This document shows positions 10,031 through 14,644 of a stretch of 14,644 nt of DNA, piece by piece. Position 1 is the first letter of the stretch. Each line of letters opens with the position of its first letter. Position numbers and translations under genes: made by a program. Source of the stretch: Cylindrodendrum hubeiense (Eukaryota > Ascomycota > Sordariomycetes > Hypocreales > Nectriaceae); assembly GCA_014621425.1 (NCBI GenBank), contig JAANBB010000693.1, positions 1-14,644 on the forward strand, in the 5' to 3' direction. The notes under the pieces were generated by a model. That model was not told where the DNA came from. It ran no database searches and was given only the letters and a program-made list of their open reading frames with translations.

Positions 10031-10337
10031 GGTCCACACCCCCCTCCCCAACTTCTCCCCCTCGTCGCCCTCCACCCATCTCCTTCATGGTGCCACTCCC
10101 GCCATGATCCCACACCCTTGTTGCCGGCAACTTGTTCTAATTGCCCGCTGGGAGGAGACGCAGTACTCAGTACTGCAATTCACACCCTGCCATGGACTGT
10201 GCCCATGCCGCCCCAAGCCTGTCTGGTCCATGCCGCTCATCTCTCTGGGATGTAGCTTATTCCCTGTCAGTGCTTCTCCCCTTCGTCATGCACCCAGGTT
10301 CGCCCGTTGGATATGAGAACTCCACTGCCCGATTTCA

Positions 10338-10343
10338 TATAAG
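10338..10343 (+). promoter_or_regulatory. TATA-like box of the zinc-finger gene
   Basis: TATAAG follows TTTCA and is 238 bp upstream of the start codon. A start site about 30 bp downstream would give a roughly 200-nt pyrimidine-rich leader with a single upstream ATG. This is a positional inference. Confidence 0.35.
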
Positions 10344-10420
10344 CCCTCGACGTCCTGGCCCTGACAGGTTTCGAGGCTCAGACGGTCCATAGATAGATCG
10401 CTTCTTTCAGCTACTACCCA

Positions 10421-10438
10421 ATGCTTCTTTGCCTATAG
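10421..10438 (+). other. Upstream small reading frame (MLLCL-stop) in the zinc-finger leader
   Basis: ATG at 10421 is followed by four codons and TAG. It is the only ATG between about 10340 and the main start at 10581. A short upstream frame of this kind in a transcription-factor leader could lower or condition translation of the main frame. Its presence in the mRNA is inferred. Confidence 0.4.
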
Positions 10439-10580
10439 CCACCTTCACAACGACTAGTTATAAGTCTCGATCTCCCGGCTCTTCATCCAATCCCCTCAGC
10501 CACATCCAGTCAGACTGGTACTTCAACTCGAAAAGCCCCTCCTTCTCCATCATTGGCTTTGTTGTCTCTCGTCTTTCCGT

Positions 10581-12168
10581 ATGTCTCAATCCGAGTTTCT
10601 TCAACTCCCCCCATCTCCCCCGTCATCCGTCAAGATGGACTCGACAACCAGAGATGGGAGCTGTGACAACCCGAGCTCACCGCCGGCCAGATCAGGTCCC
10701 GGGAGCCAAGCTTCGGACATCTCAAGCCAGTTTGTCGCCAATTCGGATATAACAGGATCCCCCCAGAGCATCTCAACCGAGGTGGCCCGGCCGTCATTTT
10801 CATCGTCCAACGCGTACTCCTCCGCGGCGTACCTGAGCACCCCAGCAGCGCACTCGGCTTATCTCCCCACACCTGCCACTCAGCCTTACTCCCCGTTTCC
10901 AGTCCTGAGCCCGGCAGTCTTAAACTCGACCTGGTCCCAACCCAATCCAATCCCCGAAGATTCCATCCCACCTCTCTCCCACCATCACAACCACGAAACT
11001 TTACTCCAACAAGCGCCTCGCTTTCGCCAGGTTGAACGACCATCCAACATGAGGTATGCAATTCTCGATGCAAGAACCTGCCCCCCTCAGTAACTAAAAC
11101 TAACCGAGCGACAGTGCCGTTGCAATTCAGTATGACCCTTCCTTCTCCATGGGACCGAGGTCGGCATTCACATGGCCAGGTAGGTACCATTGAGTTCTCA
11201 CCATCACGGAAACCAGACTGACGAATTCAACAGGCCCTCTCGAATCTCATGCCTCAAACAGCACCGCCCTGAGCAATGCCCTCTCCTCGATGGGCCACGG
11301 ATCGGAGCCCAGCCTCACCCCGCCTATGGGGACGAGATCCTTGACATCCAGCCCTCCACGATACTCCCTCACAGCAGAGCAGCGCGAATTGAAGCGACAA
11401 CAAGACAAGGCCCGTCGAGACACAAGACTCATGTCGCGAATGCGCCGGACCAGCAGCCCCCCCTACGCGGAGTCCACATCATCCATGCCGCTCTCCGATG
11501 CATCTAGTGCAATGAGCCTACCAGCCTACACCACCGCGCCAACTCCCGTCTCTCTCATGTCGGAGCCCGCCACTACGATGAGCACGTCGCCCTATCTTCC
11601 CTCCTACAGCCCCGTGGAGGAACAACACACTCAGGCAGCCCCGGTGTACCCAACTTCATACCCGCAAAGCTTGTAAGTCATCGAAGCTACACAATCAGCG
11701 CCTGGACCATGCTAATTTCTGTTTCATAGGCAACACAACTACAACTTGCCGATGGATTATGCCGCTGTTTATGCGGGGCCTGGCCATTACAGGTATGTAC
11801 TGTGAAACACATCAACCCGGAGCTGAGCTAATCATCCTTGAAATAGCACTCGACCAACATCACTGCCTGTTGGCCAGGACGTTGGTCTCATGTACCAAGT
11901 CCCGGCCGTCATGACGTCTGGAGGCGCAAGCTCGCACGAGGGTGGACACGTCAGAGTCGTGCAAAGCCGGCCGAAACCACGGTGCTGGGAACACGGTTGC
12001 AACGGGCGTCAATTTTCGACCTTTAGCAACTTGCTGCGGCACCAACGCGAGAAGTCGGGACAGGCAGCTAAGGCGTCATGCCCCAACTGCGGAGCCGAGT
12101 TCACCAGGACGACTGCGCGAAACGGACACCTCCTCCACGACAAATGCAAGGGTCGGCGAAACGCCTAG
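10581..12168 (+). CDS. CON7: Zinc-finger transcription factor, CON7-like, five exons, 453 residues
   Basis: Exons are 10581-11053, 11115-11179, 11234-11672, 11730-11792 and 11847-12168 (stop TAG). Introns are 61, 54, 57 and 54 nt with donors GTATGC, GTAGGT, GTAAGT, GTATGT, branch points CTAAC (11100), CTGAC (11218), CTAAT (11712), CTAAT (11828), and AG acceptors. The joined frame is open throughout. Residues 1-220 are Ser/Pro/Thr-rich and look disordered. A charged basic segment ([20 protein letters not shown], from residue 223) resembles a conserved helix of this family. The C-terminus holds two metal-binding modules: Cys393, Cys398, His412 (C-x4-C-x13-H, no normal second His) and Cys425, Cys428, His441 with His444 or Cys447 (C-x2-C-x12-H-x2-H or H-x5-C). 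The text around them ([37 protein letters not shown]) matches my memory of the fungal CON7 regulators, which control conidiation and infection-related morphogenesis in Magnaporthe and Fusarium; nuclear. The family assignment is from memory and less certain than the gene model. Met19 (10635, better context) is an alternative start. Confidence 0.85.
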
Positions 12169-12960
12169 GGTGGTGTTTCCACCTGGACGATCCGGGGGTT
12201 GGGATGTTCATGCGACCCTCTTGGCGTCGGTCCCGACCGGGGATACACCTAAGCGCCCTTCGGACTTCGGGGCTCAGCCTTTGGCGCAGCCTCACTGGGG
12301 TTTGGTTGCTCATCCAAACTGTGTTGGCGTATTTACTATTATTACTGGACGGCGTTTTACTCGGGGAATCAGCCTCTTGCCGGTTTTTGCAAGGGACTTT
12401 GGGGGCTTAGTACTGGGACCGGAATAGAACGAGGTCAGGCATGGTAATCGGGGTGCTTGGTATGAGCATATGCATGAAGGGATGATTTTCGGATGCCTTG
12501 GGATGCCTTTGGGGAATCAAAACCATTGGGTTTGTTTGGGGGTTCTCATCGGGCATGTTTACGGGTTTGTCTTTTTTGGGAGGGTTTTTTCTTCTTCTTC
12601 TTCACTTTCTTTCACTTCATCATTTTCTTTTCCGATTTCTTGTTTCTCTATCTATCATACCCACCGATGTAGTCGGAACAGTTTTCATTTTGAACACATC
12701 TTTGATCAACTTTGCTCGTTCCTCACCGTGAGATGTGACAACAACGGACGAAGATGGTGGCAGGGCGCAAGCGTCGAGGGGCAGCGAAACTCGAGATGGG
12801 ACCCCTGCCGATGAATGTGAAGATGGACATGGACACGGACACGGACACGGCAGCTCGCGCAAATCGCCCGGCACGTATAATTTCGTTTGGTTGTTTGGAC
12901 TTTGGAGAAATCCATAATTAACCCGCGTGGCTAAGTCCCAAGTCGACTGCCAGGCTAACA
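12169..12960. other. 3' flank of the zinc-finger gene
   Basis: This probably starts with the 3' untranslated region. A T-rich, C/T-rich part (about 12540-12660, with TTCTTCTTCTTC) follows, then an unremarkable stretch. A minus-strand frame (13618-12620) covers part of it but is Cys/Trp/Pro-rich, lacks motifs and runs across simple repeats. No gene is called. Confidence 0.5.
12825..12850. repeat. Hexamer tandem repeat GGACAY/GGACAC
   Basis: GGACAT followed by three GGACAC units and a partial GG. This is simple sequence in non-coding DNA. Confidence 0.9.
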
Positions 12961-13178
12961 AAGATGCCACCGAAGGCCACAGTGAGAGGGGATGCGCTGG
13001 AACGGTGCTTGACTGCAGCGAGGCTCGTAATGCGACCAAGCACAATGATTGGGGGCAGCAGCCATGCAGTAATCGAACGACGCAGAACATCTGAAACACA
13101 TGGAGGATGGGATGCCCCAGACAGCTGGGCCTGCGAGCCGTGTGGGGATTGGGTGAAGAGCCCAGAGGCCAGTGTGTA

Positions 13179-13202
13179 AGGCCACAAGGCCACAGGGCCA
13201 CA
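13179..13202. repeat. 8-bp tandem repeat AGGCCACA/GGGCCACA x3
   Basis: Two AGGCCACA units and one GGGCCACA, followed by a degenerate GGGCAG. Confidence 0.9.
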
Positions 13203-13245
13203 GGGCAGAAGCAAATGATCGTCACGGCAAAGCAAGGTCCCCAGT

Positions 13246-13265
13246 CCATCCCTTCCATCCCTTCC
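13246..13265. repeat. 9-bp tandem duplication CCATCCCTT
   Basis: Two perfect copies at 13246-13254 and 13255-13263, plus a partial third. Confidence 0.9.
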
Positions 13266-13551
13266 AACTTTCTCCACACACCCACACCGACACAACCCAC
13301 ACGGCTTGACAGCCCACACACACACTCTCTCGCCCACAGGCACACCAGCCCACTCCCCGGCCAGCACAAGCAGGGCCTACATTTGTGCTTGCAGCACACA
13401 GCCGCGCCGCAAATAGCACGGACGCCAGATAGGTACTGCCACGGCGCTAGATGCTGCACAAATTTAGACATAACACAGCAAACTCGACAGCCGACAGTCG
13501 CAGTCGCACCCGCCATACAGGCGGGGCGCAGGCGCCTTTCCCCCCCAGCTA

Positions 13552-13568
13552 CTCGTACTCCGTACGAG
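13552..13568. repeat. Perfect inverted repeat CTCGTAC-TCC-GTACGAG
   Basis: Seven-bp arms with a 3-bp loop, containing the TACTCCGTA word. Related words occur at 6222, 8995, 7467 and 14064. Confidence 0.85.
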
Positions 13569-13690
13569 ATGCCAGGCCCTACCTGGTCGTCGTGTTGTCG
13601 GACCCTATCAGGTTCCATCTGTCAGCCGCCGCAGCCAGACATGTAGTCTTGAGTGGTCGGCCAAGCGAGCACTGTTGCAGTGGAGGCGGG

Positions 13691-13714
13691 CCAGCAAGGC
13701 CAGCAAGGCCAGCA
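13691..13714. repeat. 9-bp tandem repeat CCAGCAAGG
   Basis: Two full copies at 13691-13699 and 13700-13708, plus a six-base partial copy. Confidence 0.9.
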
Positions 13715-13770
13715 CGCGGCGTCCATTGTCCCTTTGCCGGGCTGTCCCTAAAACTTACACCCTATCCCAT

Positions 13771-13794
13771 TCGCTTGCTCGCTTGCTCGCTTAC
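13771..13794. repeat. 8-bp tandem repeat TCGCTTGC x3
   Basis: Copies at 13771, 13779 and 13787, the last with one substitution (TCGCTTAC). Confidence 0.9.
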
Positions 13795-14064
13795 TCACAC
13801 ATTGATCAACTCACGATCCATGTCCCTCGCGCGCCGGCCAACCACGCAAAGCTGGTAGCATGGAAGATGACCGCACGTGCGTCCGGCTCCAGGGCTCCGG
13901 GGCTTTGGTCGGATCGAAGTCGGACCCAGTGGACGGCAAAAGCCAGCCACGCCCAACAAGGCGCCCGATCCCCGCAAGCCTTGGGGGGCTTAGAAGTGGG
14001 ATCAGATTATCCAGGAGCCTGGCAGGAGTCTAGGACTACTTGGTCCTGGGTATCCGTGCTACGT

Positions 14065-14082
14065 ACGGAGTACCGGCTCCGT
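14065..14082. repeat. Inverted repeat ACGGAG-TACCGG-CTCCGT
   Basis: Six-bp perfect arms around a 6-bp spacer. It shares the ACGGAGTA word with the element at 13552-13568. Confidence 0.85.
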
Positions 14083-14644
14083 GGATGGCTTTGCCGTCGC
14101 CCTTCCTTTTTCCTTGTTTGGGACTTGACACTCACCCCTTCCAGCTCCCCAGCGGCATGGGGGCGAGCAGGCTCTCATGCAGCCAGGTGCGCCGCCGTTG
14201 AACTAAAAGGCGCCATCAGGAACGTGGGCTGCTATGGAAGCTCCAGAAGGGAAAACTCCAAAGCTAGAACGGGTGTAGAAGGCAGGCCAAAGCACAGGGG
14301 TGCACATGTTATCACACTTGTGACTCGTCGGCGTCTCCAAGAGAAACGGGCGTCGCCAAACCCTTGGGGGCCAAACTGTGTTGGTCAATGGCCAGGTGTT
14401 TCCAGCGGCAGACAAAAGAGGTATCCTGATTCGAGCCGTGGTTCCCGGCGACGCCGGATATGCCCGTTCCATTGGGGTGCGGCAGACAGATTGATCGGAT
14501 CGACACCGCCAGGCACCAGCTAATTCTTTTGGGCAATTCGTGAACTTGAATGCTACGTTTCTGTCACTTTTAGTTTTGGCTAGCAAGGGCACTTAGCCAC
14601 AATAGCAGGGCAGACGAGGGAAGGATGATTGATTTGCAAAAATG

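Larger units (their letters stand above)
8481..10580 (+). promoter_or_regulatory. Long upstream regulatory region and leader of the zinc-finger gene
   Basis: About 2.1 kb of C-rich plus-strand DNA precedes the zinc-finger start. It contains AAGGTACCTT (perfect palindrome, 8492-8501), TTAGGTACCC at about 8523, long C/T-rich tracts and a CCCACG repeat (9997-10030). Open frames at 8555-9259 and 9519-10316 exist only with non-ATG starts and are Pro/Ser/Arg/Leu-rich without motifs. I read them as composition effects. A TATAAG at 10338-10343 and an ATG-poor C/T-rich stretch to 10580 fit a promoter plus a leader of roughly 200 nt. Confidence 0.5.
12961..14644. other. Gene-free spacer rich in short tandem repeats
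   Basis: No supportable gene. The 13675-14523 plus-strand frame opens with a non-ATG codon inside a repeat, has its first ATG at 13867 and shows no motifs. The minus-strand frame 14592-14203 is equally featureless. The region holds at least four tandem repeats (separate entries) and two TACGGAGT-type inverted repeats. Confidence 0.55.

Noticed and set aside
9519..10316. 265-codon open frame on the plus strand
   Set aside because: It has a non-ATG start, contains the CCCACG repeat as a His-Ala-His run, and shows no motif. It is better explained as upstream regulatory sequence of the zinc-finger gene.
11942..12427. 161-codon frame overlapping the last zinc-finger exon
   Set aside because: It is a shadow of the real exon in another frame; the zinc ligands are only in the chosen frame.
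12620..13618. 332-codon open frame on the minus strand
   Set aside because: It is rich in Cys, Trp and Pro with no motif, runs through several tandem repeats and part of a CT-rich tract, and has no splice partners. Strand composition can explain the lack of stops. A blastp hit or transcript would reverse this.
13675..14523. 282-codon open frame on the plus strand
   Set aside because: It begins at a non-ATG codon inside a 9-bp repeat. The first real ATG is at 13867 and the product has no recognisable domain.

Overview
This window looks like nuclear DNA of a filamentous ascomycete (Pezizomycotina, most likely Sordariomycetes). The support is gene structure and protein content: GC-rich DNA, six spliceosomal introns of only 54-61 nt with GTRNGY-type donors, CTRAY-like branch points and YAG acceptors, pyrimidine-rich leaders, AGGTACCT/CCTAGGTAGG motif clusters in promoters, and proteins of fungal families. 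There are no bacterial operons, no CRISPR array, and no recognisable transposon, rRNA or tRNA gene. Species cannot be named from the sequence alone.

Layout. (1) 1-133, minus strand: the first 44 codons of a Pkr1-type V-ATPase assembly factor, cut by the window edge. (2) 134-1184: a roughly 1 kb divergent promoter region between that gene and the next, with a hexamer repeat, a TATA-like element, an AGGTACCT-motif cluster, a pyrimidine-rich leader and an ATG-stop element. (3) 1185-3853, plus strand: a three-exon, 851-residue F-box protein with two low-complexity insertions. (4) 3854-10340: about 6.5 kb with no gene I can support. It holds short repeats, two weak protein-like remnants on the minus strand (about 6334-6856 and 7412-7609), and, from about 8490, what is probably the long upstream regulatory region of the next gene. 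(5) 10581-12168, plus strand: a five-exon, 453-residue transcription factor with a carboxy-terminal pair of unusual Cys/His zinc-binding modules. I read it as a member of the fungal CON7 family of conidiation/morphogenesis regulators. (6) 12169-14644: its 3' flank and a spacer rich in short tandem repeats, again without a supportable gene.

The three genes belong to separate housekeeping or regulatory roles: proton-pump assembly in the ER, probable SCF ubiquitin-ligase substrate recognition, and transcriptional control of development. Nothing suggests they form a cluster or pathway. The large empty flanks of the transcription factor are themselves informative, since fungal developmental regulators often sit in extended intergenic regions with long leaders. 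I did not find a convincing undescribed system. The most useful leads are the atypical zinc-finger pair, the upstream small reading frames of both complete genes, and the possible decayed gene in the middle spacer.
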